A stretch of DNA of 64,000 nucleotides. It comes from Oscillospiraceae bacterium CM (GTDB lineage: Bacteria; Bacillota; Clostridia; Oscillospirales; Oscillospiraceae). Both the position numbers and the translations under genes were made by a program. Where the stretch lies: assembly GCA_022870705.1 (NCBI GenBank), contig CP072107.1, positions 1,486,501-1,550,500 on the forward strand. Direction: 5' to 3'. The notes beneath the pieces are model-generated. The model worked only from the letters and a program-made list of their open reading frames with translations, was not told the DNA's origin and made no database searches. Shown here one piece after another: positions 1 to 8,788 of the stretch (positions within the stretch are counted from its first letter, which is position 1; each line of letters begins with the position of its first letter).

Positions 1-1677
1 CCGATTGCGGGCGTCGGCCTCGGCTATCACGACGGCAAGTTCCTCATTAACCCCACGAGTGCCGAGCGCGCTGCAAGCGCCATGTACTGCACCATCGCCG
101 CGACGGAAAAGAAGATCGTCATGATCGAGGCCGGTGCCGATGAAGTCTCAGAGGACATCATGCTCGCCGGTATCAAGGCTGCCCATGAGGCCATCAAGCC
201 CATCGTCGCCCTTATTAACCAAATGGTCAGCGAGGTTGGCAAGCCGAAATTTGAGTATGCCAAAGCCTCATTCAACGAGGAGCTGTTTAAGAAAATCGTC
301 GACAAGTATTTCGACGATGTGAAATACTGCATGGACACCGACGACAAAAACGTCCGTGAGGAACGTTACAACGCCGTCGTCACGAAAATGCTCGCGGAGT
401 TCGGTGAAGCGTATCCCGAAATAAACGCGCAGCTTGAAGAAATCACCTACAAAATTCAAAAGAAGGTCGTTAAGGCATGGCTTTTAGAGGGCAAGCGCGT
501 CGACGGCCGGGCGATGAACGAAATCCGCCCGCTGGCCGCCGAGGTCTCCGTTTTGCCCCGCGTACACGGCTCCGGCCTCTTTACGCGCGGCCAGACGCAG
601 GTGCTCTCTATCTGCACACTGGGGACGCTGTCCTTGGCGCAGAAGCTTGATACAATTTTTGAAGAAGAATCAAAGCGCTATATGCACCACTATAATTTCC
701 CCTCGTTCTCCGTCGGCGAGGCGCGGCCGAGCCGCTCAACCTCCCGCCGCGAGTACGGCCACGGCGCGCTGGCTGAAAAGGCGCTCGAGCCTGTCCTCCC
801 CACCGTTGACGAATTCCCTTATGCCATCCGCGTCGTCTCCGAAGTCCTCTCCTCCAACGGCTCGACGTCACAGGGCTCTATCTGCGGCTCGACGCTGGCT
901 TTAATGGACGCCGGTGTGCCAATCAAGGCCCCAGTCGCCGGTATCTCCTGCGGCCTCATTTCCGACGGGGACGACTGGACGACGTTTATTGACATCCAAG
1001 GCGTTGAGGACTTCCACGGTGAGATGGACTTCAAGGTCGGCGGGACGAAAAAGGGCATTACGGCCATTCAGATGGATCTGAAAAATGACGGCCTGACATA
1101 TGACATCATTGAAAACGCCTTTGTCATCACACGCGAGGCGCGCATTCAGATTCTCGATGAAATTATGCTGCCCGTCATCGACAAGCCGCGTGACGAGCTG
1201 GCCCCGACGGCTCCGAAGATGATCACCATGAAGATTCACCCCGATAAGATCCGCGAGGTCATCGGCTCAGGCGGCAAGGTCATCCAGAAAATCGTTGCCG
1301 ACACGGGCGCGAAGATTGATATTGAAGACGACGGCAGCATTTACATCTCCTCGGCCGACATTGAGGCCTGCCGCGCGGCAAAAAAGATTATCGACGCCAT
1401 TGTGTTTGTCCCGGAGATCGGGCAGCTGTACTTTGGCAAGGTTGTGCGCATCATCCCGATCGGCGCGTTCGTCGAGCTGGCCCCCGGCAAGGACGGCATG
1501 GTTCACATCTCTAAGCTTGAAAACCGCCGCGTTGAAAAGGTCGAGGATGTTCTGAAAGAGGGCGACATGACTTGGGTTAAGGTCACCGATATCGACGACC
1601 GAGGCCGCGTTAACCTCTCGCGCAAGGAAGCCATTAAGGAGCGCCAAGCGGCTGGTCTGCCGATCGATCAGGCGTAA
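1..1677 (+). CDS. pnp: polyribonucleotide nucleotidyltransferase, 5'-truncated by window edge
   Basis: PNPase, the phosphorolytic 3'-5' exoribonuclease of mRNA decay. The reading frame is open from base 1, so the gene starts outside the window; about 558 residues are visible out of the usual ~700. Seen in order: the end of the first RNase PH-like domain, the linker helices, the second RNase PH domain (GSGLFTRGQTQVL, then SRREYGHGALAEKAL and SNGSTSQGSICGSTLALMDAG), a KH domain (KIREVIGSGGKVIQKI) and a C-terminal S1 domain (GKVVRIIPIGAFVELAPG to GRVNLSRKEA). Domain content and order are those of a complete PNPase C-terminal part. The processing peptidase downstream is a common neighbour of pnp in Firmicutes. 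The internal ATG at 82 is not the start. Confidence 0.97.
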   Translation, partial: PIAGVGLGYHDGKFLINPTSAERAASAMYCTIAATEKKIVMIEAGADEVSEDIMLAGIKAAHEAIKPIVALINQMVSEVGKPKFEYAKASFNEELFKKIVDKYFDDVKYCMDTDDKNVREERYNAVVTKMLAEFGEAYPEINAQLEEITYKIQKKVVKAWLLEGKRVDGRAMNEIRPLAAEVSVLPRVHGSGLFTRGQTQVLSICTLGTLSLAQKLDTIFEEESKRYMHHYNFPSFSVGEARPSRSTSRREYGHGALAEKALEPVLPTVDEFPYAIRVVSEVLSSNGSTSQGSICGSTLALMDAGVPIKAPVAGISCGLISDGDDWTTFIDIQGVEDFHGEMDFKVGGTKKGITAIQMDLKNDGLTYDIIENAFVITREARIQILDEIMLPVIDKPRDELAPTAPKMITMKIHPDKIREVIGSGGKVIQKIVADTGAKIDIEDDGSIYISSADIEACRAAKKIIDAIVFVPEIGQLYFGKVVRIIPIGAFVELAPGKDGMVHISKLENRRVEKVEDVLKEGDMTWVKVTDIDDRGRVNLSRKEAIKERQAAGLPIDQA

Positions 1678-1701
1678 GCGAAATTTTAGATTAAAACAAC
1701 A

Positions 1702-1727
1702 GGGGGCGGATGTTGAATCCGCCCCTA
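1702..1727. repeat. hairpin repeat with CCTAC tail (pnp-M16 gap)
   Basis: Inverted arms GGGGGCGGAT / ATCCGCCCC around a short loop, followed by CCTAC. It is one member of the dispersed hairpin family seen throughout the window and lies between the pnp stop and the ribosome binding site of the next gene. Confidence 0.7.
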
Positions 1728-1751
1728 CGTCATATATACAAGAGGTCTTCT

Positions 1752-3002
1752 ATGTACGAAAAAATAATACTCCCAAACGGCGTGCGACTCGTGCACGAAT
1801 ATATCCCCACCGTGCGCTCTGTTACGCTTGGCATCTGGGTGGGTACCGGCGCGCGATATGAGGCACCCGGAGAGAGCGGCGCCTCCCATTTCATCGAGCA
1901 TATGGTGTTTAAGGGGACAAAAACACGCTCGGCCGCCGAGCTGGCCGCCGCAATGGACGAAATCGGCGGGCAGATTAACGCCTTTACGACAAAGGAATGC
2001 ACGTGCTTTCACGGGCGCGTTCTTGATACACACCTCGGCCGTCTGACCGACACCCTGTGCGATATGTTTTTCAACGCCCGATTTGACGAAAGCGACGTTA
2101 TCAGTGAGCGCGGCGTCATTTTAGAAGAAATCGATATGTACGCCGACACGCCGGAGGATCTCGTTTCCGAGCGGCTGTATGCCGCGGCTTATAAGGGCAA
2201 TGCGCTCGCGCGGCCTGTTTTGGGTCGGAAATCCTCTCTTGAAGCGATGACTGGTGCGTCTTTAAAACAACATATGCAGGCGCATTACCGGGCCGACAGC
2301 GTCGTCGTCGCCCTATCCGGCAGCTTTACGCCCGACGATATCAAAAGCCTTTCCGACCGCTTTTCGGCCATGCCCGCGGGCGGGAAAAACACCTTTAAAT
2401 CCCCCGTGTACGTACCGACTTTCACCGTCAGGCGCAAAGCGCAGGAGCAAAATCACCTGACGGCGGCCTTTCCCGGCGTTGCCGCAACAGACGGGCGGCG
2501 CTATGCCCTGCAGCTGCTATCCGATATTTTGGGCGGCGGCATGTCTTCCCGGCTGTTTCAAACCGTGCGAGAAAAGCGGGGGCTTTGCTACAGTATCTAT
2601 TCTTACGGCTCCAGCTTTATCGATACCGGCCTTTTCTGTATCTACACAGCGCTCGGACGTGAGACGGAGCACGCGGCTCTTGGCGTCATCACCGAAGAAA
2701 TCCGGCGATTTCAGGAGGATGGCGTGACGGCGGACGAGCTCGCGCGCGCCCGCGAGCAAGTCAAGGCCAATGTTCTGATGGGGCTCGAATCGACGGCGAC
2801 GCGCATGAACCGGCTCGGCCGGAACGAATTATATTTCGGCCGCGTGCCGACACCGGAGGAGATCATTGCGTCATACGACGCCGTTACCGTTTCAGACATT
2901 TCGGTGCTCTCGCAGCAGAGCCTTGATTTTTCACAAATGTCGTTTTCCGCCGTTGGGAAGGTCGGCACCGCCGAGGCGTATCGGGCAGCGTTTGCTTACT
3001 AG
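1752..3002 (+). CDS. M16 family zinc peptidase (processing-peptidase type)
   Basis: 416-residue single-copy M16 (pitrilysin/MPP-like) peptidase. The inverted zinc motif HxxEH is seen at residues 46-50 (HFIEH), and the third zinc ligand lies about 75 residues later in the VILEEIDMY segment. The C-terminal M16 domain carries the usual GGGMSSRLFQTVREKRGLCYSI block. Length and motifs match the YmxG/MlpA group that often follows pnp. I chose the ATG at 1752, preceded by AGAGGT, over an upstream start at 1710 because that extension is encoded by a dispersed hairpin repeat. The physiological substrate cannot be read from sequence. Confidence 0.92.
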   Translation: MYEKIILPNGVRLVHEYIPTVRSVTLGIWVGTGARYEAPGESGASHFIEHMVFKGTKTRSAAELAAAMDEIGGQINAFTTKECTCFHGRVLDTHLGRLTDTLCDMFFNARFDESDVISERGVILEEIDMYADTPEDLVSERLYAAAYKGNALARPVLGRKSSLEAMTGASLKQHMQAHYRADSVVVALSGSFTPDDIKSLSDRFSAMPAGGKNTFKSPVYVPTFTVRRKAQEQNHLTAAFPGVAATDGRRYALQLLSDILGGGMSSRLFQTVREKRGLCYSIYSYGSSFIDTGLFCIYTALGRETEHAALGVITEEIRRFQEDGVTADELARAREQVKANVLMGLESTATRMNRLGRNELYFGRVPTPEEIIASYDAVTVSDISVLSQQSLDFSQMSFSAVGKVGTAEAYRAAFAY

Positions 3003-3429
3003 AGCGCGATGATGCGGGGCATTCGGGCGGACCGGCCAATGTCCGTCCTTTTGGCACGCTGAGGTCGTCGTGCCCTTCTGGCGAGCGAAGGCCCTCATCC
3101 GTCACGACTTCGTCGTGCCACCTTCCCCAACGGGGAAGGCTATGGCTCTTCCATATGCGTCATTCTGAGCGCAGCGAAGAATCTTTGCGACTTGCAACCA
3201 GAGCAGACACAAGGTCTGCCCCTACGGAGCGCTTTTTGTGAACGGGCAGGCTTGGAAACCCGCCCCTACAAGGAGCGATGTATTTCAGCGTATCCCGTTT
3301 TCTGAAAATGGGGCATGGGGCGAAGCCCCATTCCTTTATTGGGCGGCGGGCGGGAATTGAAATTTGACTTTTCACGGCCGCGTTACTATAATCAGTCTGT
3401 ACAAATTCCCAAACGGAGATGACAGGACC
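3003..3429. repeat. mosaic of dispersed repeats, no gene
   Basis: 427 bases without a credible gene. Seen in order: a degenerate hairpin repeat (3025-3048); a longer composite repeat (3091-3141: CCCTCATCCGTCACGACTTC, then an arm pair CTTCCCC/GGGGAAG) that recurs at 49757-49808; a CATTCTGAGCGCAGCGAAG-type repeat (3161-3190) related to one near 7481-7553; two CCTAC-tail hairpins (3201-3227 and 3243-3270); and a GGGGC...GCCCC hairpin followed by TTTATTGGGCGGCGGG (3309-3355), also seen near 26100, 48090 and 49845. Confidence 0.75.
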
Positions 3430-3984
3430 ATGTATTACACCATGACAATTGCCGGACTGACACGCAAGCTGCCGATGGGCAAGCTCACAGACGACCTCAT
3501 GATTGCCGGTTTCACGCCTTTCGGCGATGTGGAGCTCACCTGTGCCTGCGCTGCGGCGCTCTTAGAAAAAGCCCCCCACTTTGACTATATGATTGCGCCG
3601 GAGGCAAAGGCCATCCCCATTATCCATGAAATGGCGCGGCAAAGCGGCCGGAATACATATCTGCTCGTGCGGAAAGCACCAAAACTGTATATGGACGGCG
3701 TTTTTTCAACTGAAGTCCGCTCGATTACGACGGCGGGTGTTCAAACGCTGTATATGGACGCCGCCGACGCCGCAAAAATCAAGGGCAGCCGTATTTTGAT
3801 CATTGACGACGTTATTTCAACGGGCGAGTCTCTTCGCGCCGTGGAACAGCTTGTGACACAAGCGGGCGGTACCGTTGCCGGGCGTATGGCGGTTTTAGCC
3901 GAGGGCGACGCCATCGGCCGCGACGACATCATTTATTTGGAGCCGCTGCCGCTGTTTGACAAAGCCGGCAACCCTATCGGATAA
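3430..3984 (+). CDS. adenine-phosphoribosyltransferase-like PRTase
   Basis: 184-residue type I phosphoribosyltransferase. The PRPP-binding signature ILIIDDVISTGESL is at about residues 118-131, and the overall layout (hood region, central beta sheet, PRPP loop) resembles adenine/xanthine PRTases. These transfer a base onto PRPP in purine salvage. The start at 3430 has GGAG about ten bases upstream; the longer in-frame extension to 3364 runs into the repeat mosaic and was rejected. The exact base specificity cannot be called: classical Apt proteins are usually ~170 residues and the N-terminus here differs. Confidence 0.8.
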   Translation: MYYTMTIAGLTRKLPMGKLTDDLMIAGFTPFGDVELTCACAAALLEKAPHFDYMIAPEAKAIPIIHEMARQSGRNTYLLVRKAPKLYMDGVFSTEVRSITTAGVQTLYMDAADAAKIKGSRILIIDDVISTGESLRAVEQLVTQAGGTVAGRMAVLAEGDAIGRDDIIYLEPLPLFDKAGNPIG

Positions 3985-4019
3985 CGATCAGCGCAGGTGC
4001 GCTGAAAAGGAATGACGCG

Positions 4020-5279
4020 ATGAAAAGAATTTTGCCGGTCGTACTCATTGTCTCCGTCATCTTGTTACTTGTCTGCACCTTTTCAAACGCCGTGCCAAAC
4101 CGGCGTGATTTTGTCATTGAAAACGGTGTGCTGACAAAATACAATGGTGCGGGCGGCGACGTTGTGATTCCCGGCAATCTGGGCATAACGGCTATTGGCG
4201 CAAAGGCGTTTCTCACCCAATCTATTCACGGTGACGTGGCCAACACAACCATCACATCCCTTGCTGTCCCCACCGGCGTGACGCGCCTTAACGCGCTGGC
4301 ACTGTCTTACTGCACAGCGCTTCAAACCGTCACGATGCCGGATACGCTGCGCACTATGGGTGACGGCGTTTTTAAGGGCTGCGCGAGCCTCACGAGCGTG
4401 ACGATTCCGCGTGGCGTTTCCGCCATCTCAAACGACGCGTTTTCTGACTGCACCGCCTTGCGCGCTGTGACACTGCCGGATGGCCTCACGATGATCGGCG
4501 ATTACGCCTTCGCGTATTGCACATCTTTACAAACAGTTGTGCTGCCCGAGACGCTCACAGCCCTTGGCAGCATGGCTTTTTTTGACTGCGACGCTCTGAC
4601 CGGCGTGACACTGCCTGACCGGTTAAGTACAATTGGCGATGCTGTTTTCGCCGGGACAGCCATTTTAAGTCCCCTATATTCAGAAGACGGTACTGTTTTG
4701 TATTACGTCCCGGGAAGCTCGACGGACTTTAAAATTCCAAAAAGCGTTACCGAGCTGCACGGCGGTGCTTTTTTCGGGTGCACCGAGCTTCGGGAAATCA
4801 CCGTGCCGAACACCGTTAAAACCATCGGCGCGCGCGTTTTTGAAGCGTGCGCCGGACTTAAAAAGCTCACGCTGCCGAAAGGCCTCACGGCCGTCAGCGA
4901 TTTTCTGTGCGCCGATTGCGGCAGTCTCACATCCGTCTCGCTCCCGAGCAGCGTGACGGCAATCGGCAAGGCCGCCTTTTCAGGCTGTGCCAGTTTAAAG
5001 ACCATGGCCTTGCCGGACGGTTTGACAACCATCGGTGACAGCGCTTTTTGGGGCTGTACGGCGCTTCAATCGCTCCGCCTGCCCGCGCATGTTGCGGCAA
5101 TCGGGGATAACGCGTTTTATGGCGCAGGGCTTAAAACACTCACTATTGAGAGCAAAACCGCATCGTTCGGTTCCGTCGTATTTTCAGAAAGCGTCGGTTT
5201 GACGCTTCGGGCGCCGTCCGGCTCTACCGTCGAAGCATATGCCGAGGAAAACGGTATTTTATTTCAAAAAATACCGTAA
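4020..5279 (+). CDS. secreted BspA-type leucine-rich-repeat protein
   Basis: 419 residues. An N-terminal hydrophobic segment (residues 4-24) looks like a signal peptide or anchor. From about residue 40 to 400 there is a run of roughly 23-residue repeats of the LRR_5/BspA type (pattern: L..V.LP..L..IG..AF..C..), about a dozen copies. Such proteins are surface-displayed in gut anaerobes and may bind host or bacterial surfaces; that role is family knowledge, not seen here. No LPxTG motif, SLH domain or other wall anchor is visible, so it is either membrane-tethered by its N-terminus or released. Confidence 0.85.
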   Translation: MKRILPVVLIVSVILLLVCTFSNAVPNRRDFVIENGVLTKYNGAGGDVVIPGNLGITAIGAKAFLTQSIHGDVANTTITSLAVPTGVTRLNALALSYCTALQTVTMPDTLRTMGDGVFKGCASLTSVTIPRGVSAISNDAFSDCTALRAVTLPDGLTMIGDYAFAYCTSLQTVVLPETLTALGSMAFFDCDALTGVTLPDRLSTIGDAVFAGTAILSPLYSEDGTVLYYVPGSSTDFKIPKSVTELHGGAFFGCTELREITVPNTVKTIGARVFEACAGLKKLTLPKGLTAVSDFLCADCGSLTSVSLPSSVTAIGKAAFSGCASLKTMALPDGLTTIGDSAFWGCTALQSLRLPAHVAAIGDNAFYGAGLKTLTIESKTASFGSVVFSESVGLTLRAPSGSTVEAYAEENGILFQKIP

Positions 5280-5358
5280 GCAAAACGCTTTCTGACTTTT
5301 AACGGTTTTACACATCCAATCAAAGGCTGTGCCTCCTGAAAAGCGCGGCCTTTTCTTC

Positions 5359-5387
5359 TTGACACGATTCACCATAAATTATATTAT
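5359..5387 (+). promoter_or_regulatory. sigma-A-type promoter for the ABC exporter
   Basis: TTGACA (5359-5364), 17-base spacer, TATTAT (5382-5387), about 50 bases before the ATPase start. Confidence 0.7.
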
Positions 5388-5436
5388 TATGATTGTTTTT
5401 ACACAATTATAAATTTATTCCAATAAGGAGTAAGCG

Positions 5437-6357
5437 ATGGCTGATACGATTCTGAAGCTCCATGGCGTCAAAAAAAAGATCGGCAGAAAGACAATCGTCA
5501 CAGACCTTGATTTTGAGGTGATGCAAGGAGAGGTTTTCGGCTTTCTCGGCCCGAACGGCGCGGGGAAAACGACGACAATCCGGATGATGACAGGCCTCGC
5601 CGCCATCACGGCGGGCGATATCTTCATCGGTGATTATTCCATCCGGCATCATTTTAAAACGGCCATCCGTTCCGTCGGGTGCATTATTGAAAACCCGGAT
5701 TTGTACAAGTATCTGTCTGGTCTTGATAACCTGCGCCTGTACGGCGCGATGTACAAGGTCTCCGAGGAACGCATCCGGGCGCTGCTCGATACCGTGGGGC
5801 TTGCCGATGTTGCACGCAACAAGGTAAAAACCTACTCGCTCGGCATGAAGCAGCGGCTCGGCATCGCGCAGGCACTGCTGCACGAGCCGAAGCTTCTCAT
5901 CCTTGACGAGCCGACAAACGGGCTTGACCCCTCCGGCATCCGAGAGTTTCGCGAGCTCATTCGAAAGCTTGCTGCCGAGCAAAAGATGACAATTTTTGTT
6001 TCCAGCCATATTTTAAGCGAGATGCAGCAGCTGTGCGACAGGGTTTGTATCATCAATCAGGGCAGAATCGTCACTATCAAAACGGTTGCAGAGCTCATTG
6101 ACATGGCTAACAGCGCTCAGACGGCCAAGCTGCAATTGAAAACGGACAACAACGACAAAGCCGCCGACATCCTGACTCGGGCAAACGTGGCGTTTACAAA
6201 AAATACCGACGGACTCACCGTTGAAACAGAAAAAGACGGTGTGCCGAAAATCGTTGCGGCGCTGACGGCCGAGGGCGTTGCCATTTACGGCATGGACAGC
6301 CTTGAAACACAGACGCTTGAAGATATTTTCATGAAGCTGACGGAGGTGAGCAACTGA
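5437..6357 (+). CDS. ABC-2 type exporter, ATP-binding subunit
   Basis: 306-residue ABC ATPase of the DrrA/CcmA-like group. Walker A GPNGAGKTTT (about residues 37-46), signature YSLGMKQRLGIAQAL, Walker B LLILDEPTNGLDPSG and the H-loop (FVSSHILSEM) are all intact. A C-terminal extension of about 80 residues, typical of exporters of this kind, follows. AAGGAG at 5426-5431 precedes the ATG. It overlaps the permease gene start by one base (TGATG), so the two are translationally coupled and should form an ATPase dimer with the permease. The substrate is unknown; the family includes drug, bacitracin and sodium exporters. Confidence 0.93.
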   Translation: MADTILKLHGVKKKIGRKTIVTDLDFEVMQGEVFGFLGPNGAGKTTTIRMMTGLAAITAGDIFIGDYSIRHHFKTAIRSVGCIIENPDLYKYLSGLDNLRLYGAMYKVSEERIRALLDTVGLADVARNKVKTYSLGMKQRLGIAQALLHEPKLLILDEPTNGLDPSGIREFRELIRKLAAEQKMTIFVSSHILSEMQQLCDRVCIINQGRIVTIKTVAELIDMANSAQTAKLQLKTDNNDKAADILTRANVAFTKNTDGLTVETEKDGVPKIVAALTAEGVAIYGMDSLETQTLEDIFMKLTEVSN

Positions 6358-7370
6358 TGGGCGGTATAATAACACTGATCGGCATTGAAAATAGAAAAAT
6401 CCGTGGGCGCGTGTCAACCTGGGTGATGATTCTTGTGATGGCCGTTCTCATTTTTGCGCTGTCCGGTCTTTTAAAATTCATCGACGACAATCAGGAGATG
6501 CTTGCCGCCTATTCGGGCCAGACGGTCAGCGCCGGTGCCGATTGGGAATCGACATTGCGCATTGAAATAGAATCAAGCCGCCAGCAACTCACACAGGCGG
6601 AAGCGAGCGGCGACGCCGTTAGTCAAAGCCGGATTGACGCCTTGAAAATGACGATTGCGAAGGATACTTACGCCCTTGAGCATCACCTTGACCGCGACTA
6701 TTTTAAATCCCTCTGGAACAGAGTCGTCGACCTGGACGTCTCCTCCAATCCGAACGTCGGCGGTCTTGTGGCGCTGTTCGTCATCATCGCGCTCTCAGCT
6801 CTCGTCGCCGGAGAGTATACGGAAGGGACGATGAAACTCATGATCCCGCGGCCGTTTTCAAGAGGCGAGATTTTATCGGCTAAGCTTCTGTCCTCTCTTA
6901 TCTATGCGTTTGTTTTATTCGTTGAATCGCTCGTCATCGGCTTGTTGTCACTGGGGCTCTTCTTCGGCTTCGGCGGCCTCGGCGCGACGAGCCTTTTCTG
7001 GACGGGCGACACGGTTATTGAAATTCCGGCGTTTTTAAACGCGCTGATGATCTATGGGCTTGATTTTCTGCAGGTCTTTGTTTACCTCTCGTTTGCGCTC
7101 CTCTTGGCCGTCTTGTCCCGCTCACGCGCCTTGGCAACCGGTCTTTCAATTTTCGTCCTCGTTGTCGGCGCGAGCTTGTTCCAGCTGCTGGCGCTGTACA
7201 CAGACTGGGGGCGCTATATCGTTTTCGCGGTGTCAAACTTCTCGCGCTTTATTATTGCCGGGTCGCCATATGACGGGATGACGCTCCCCTTGGCGCTTCT
7301 GGTGTCAGCCGGTTATGTCGCCGTTTTCCTGTTCTTCAGCTATCTGACATTCAAGAAGCGGGATATTTAA
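6357..7370 (+). CDS. ABC-2 type exporter, permease subunit
   Basis: 337-residue membrane protein. An N-terminal membrane segment (about residues 22-42) is followed by a large extracytoplasmic loop (about 45-135, rich in Q, S and E), then five further hydrophobic segments, as in ABC-2/NatB-like permeases (ALVAGEYTEGTMKLMIPRP after the second segment is the characteristic membrane-proximal motif). The start codon overlaps the ATPase stop codon. Together with the upstream gene it forms a complete two-gene exporter. Confidence 0.9.
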   Translation: MGGIITLIGIENRKIRGRVSTWVMILVMAVLIFALSGLLKFIDDNQEMLAAYSGQTVSAGADWESTLRIEIESSRQQLTQAEASGDAVSQSRIDALKMTIAKDTYALEHHLDRDYFKSLWNRVVDLDVSSNPNVGGLVALFVIIALSALVAGEYTEGTMKLMIPRPFSRGEILSAKLLSSLIYAFVLFVESLVIGLLSLGLFFGFGGLGATSLFWTGDTVIEIPAFLNALMIYGLDFLQVFVYLSFALLLAVLSRSRALATGLSIFVLVVGASLFQLLALYTDWGRYIVFAVSNFSRFIIAGSPYDGMTLPLALLVSAGYVAVFLFFSYLTFKKRDI

Positions 7371-7480
7371 AGGCGGCAAAGACGCTCTGTACCGGCACGG
7401 CGAAACCTTACGGCAATGCCCAAAAAACGCTTCAAAGGGCTGTTGTAAATCATAGTTCAATAACATGCAGCACAAAAGAT

Positions 7481-7588
7481 TCTTCGCCTAACGGCTCAGA
7501 ATGACAAGGTTCTGTCATTCTGAGGGGCATTATGCCCCGAAGAATCTTTGTATCTTTTTAAAAACGGGCGATCACAGATCGCCCTTAC
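7481..7588. repeat. dispersed repeats including a terminator-like hairpin at the tadA end
   Basis: GATTCTTCG...CAGAATGAC and its inverse GTCATTCTGAG...CGAAGAATC (7481-7553) form a large inverted pair related to the repeat at 3161. Next to it is the CCTAC-family hairpin GGGCGATC/GATCGCCC (7564-7584). Read on the minus strand, this hairpin is followed by GTTTTT and so can terminate tadA. Confidence 0.65.
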
Positions 7589-8042
7589 TGTTTCTGATCC
7601 TTTTAAAAAATGCCGTCATGAGGGCACGGCAATCGTCCTCCAAAATGCCGCCGACGATCTGCGGCGCATGGCCGAAGCGCTCCATGAAGAGATTGATAAC
7701 GCTGCCGCAGGCACCTGTCTGCTCCTCCTTCGCCCCGTAAAAAAGCTTTGGCAGACGCGCGTTGATGATCGCCCCGGCACACATGGGGCAAGGCTCAAGC
7801 GTGACGTATAAAGAGCAGCCTGACAAACGCCAGTCGTTTTGATGTCGGCAGGCCTCTTCAATGGCCATGAGCTCAGCGTGGCCTAAAGCGCTTTGCGCCT
7901 GTTCACGCCGGTTCCAACCGCTGCCGATTATTGCACCGTCCGCGTCCGTAATCACGCAACCGACGGGCACCTCGCCCTCGTCCATGGCGCGGGCAGCCAG
8001 CGCGAGCGCCTCTTTCATGTATTTTTCATGCTCTAACGGCAT
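7572..8042 (-). CDS. tadA: tRNA adenosine(34) deaminase
   Basis: 156 residues. Deaminates A34 to inosine in tRNA-Arg(ACG). Zinc/catalytic motifs are HAE (H55, E57) and PCPMC (C85, C88), spaced as in TadA. The start at 8042 is preceded by GAGGAG; the longer in-frame start at 8105 has no such site. Oddity: the last codons (KGDL and the stop) lie inside a dispersed hairpin repeat whose 3' side forms a terminator-like stem with a T-run, so the insertion of the repeat probably reset the C-terminus. Confidence 0.95.
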   Translation of the reverse strand: MPLEHEKYMKEALALAARAMDEGEVPVGCVITDADGAIIGSGWNRREQAQSALGHAELMAIEEACRHQNDWRLSGCSLYVTLEPCPMCAGAIINARLPKLFYGAKEEQTGACGSVINLFMERFGHAPQIVGGILEDDCRALMTAFFKRIRNSKGDL

Positions 8043-8188
8043 ATGTCTCCTCTTTTCATCCGGTTTACAGGCTTTCAGCGTATCACACGGCGGTGAAAAT
8101 CTCAACCGGCAGCGCTCAATTTCTGGTATATAATATGCGCGGGCGGTACATAATCATCTCAGATCAATTTTTGATGGGGAGGTTTATT

Positions 8189-8617
8189 ATGCTCGTTGCA
8201 GAACTGATGTCTGACAGTGTGATTACCATTGCGCCGGACGAGCCCGCGTCTTTGGCGGCGCGGCTTTTATACCGCCATAACATCGGCTCCGTCCCCGTCT
8301 GCTCGGCGGACGGGCATCTGCGCGGCATCGTCACGGACCGTGATATTGTCCTGCGCTGCGTCGCGGCGGAAAACGACCCCGAGACGACGCCCGTCCGGGA
8401 GATCATGACACGGGGGCTTGTAACCGTCAGCCCGACGGACGATGTGCGCGAGGCGGCGCGGCAGATGGCCGAGGCACAGGTGCGGCGGCTGCCCGTTGTA
8501 GAGGGCGGCAGGCTCGTTGGAATGCTTGCCATCGGCGATATGGCCAAGACGCACGCGTTTGACATGGAAGCGTCGAAAGCGCTGTCGGAAATATCCGTCA
8601 ACATTCGAAAGCGGTAA
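8189..8617 (+). CDS. CBS-domain pair protein
   Basis: 142 residues made of two tandem CBS domains (about 1-60 and 70-130: MSDSVITIAPDEPASLAARLLYRHNIGSVPV and MTRGLVTVSPTDDVREAARQMAEAQVRRLPV). CBS pairs bind adenine nucleotides such as AMP, ATP or c-di-AMP and act as energy sensors; there is no attached enzyme or transporter domain, as in YhcV/YlbB-type proteins. GGGGAGG (8176-8182) precedes the ATG at 8189, which is chosen over an upstream ATG at 8093. Single gene, closed by a strong terminator. Confidence 0.88.
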   Translation: MLVAELMSDSVITIAPDEPASLAARLLYRHNIGSVPVCSADGHLRGIVTDRDIVLRCVAAENDPETTPVREIMTRGLVTVSPTDDVREAARQMAEAQVRRLPVVEGGRLVGMLAIGDMAKTHAFDMEASKALSEISVNIRKR

Positions 8618-8631
8618 CATGAATCAACGCG

Positions 8632-8673
8632 TTAAAAACCGTTTCCGCCGGTATCGGCGGAAACGGTTTTTAA
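8632..8673 (+). terminator. intrinsic terminator after the CBS gene
   Basis: Perfect stem AACCGTTTCCGCCG/CGGCGGAAACGGTT, loop GTAT, followed by TTT. The A-rich 5' side makes it usable in both directions. Confidence 0.85.
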
Positions 8674-8689
8674 CGATCGTGCCCCGGCA

Positions 8690-8717
8690 TTGACAAGCGC
8701 TCTTATTTCATTATAAA
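8690..8717 (+). promoter_or_regulatory. promoter of alaS
   Basis: TTGACA (8690-8695), 16-base spacer, TATAAA (8712-8717). The ~70-base leader to the alaS start is too short for a T-box riboswitch. Confidence 0.65.
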
Positions 8718-8788
8718 ATAACGTTTGCTGAATTTCCCTTGAATGAAAAGACAACGCGCGGGCCGCGTTTTTATTGGAGGCACACACA

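Noticed and set aside
1710-1751. N-terminal extension of the M16 peptidase
   Set aside because: Encoded by a dispersed hairpin repeat and not preceded by a ribosome site.
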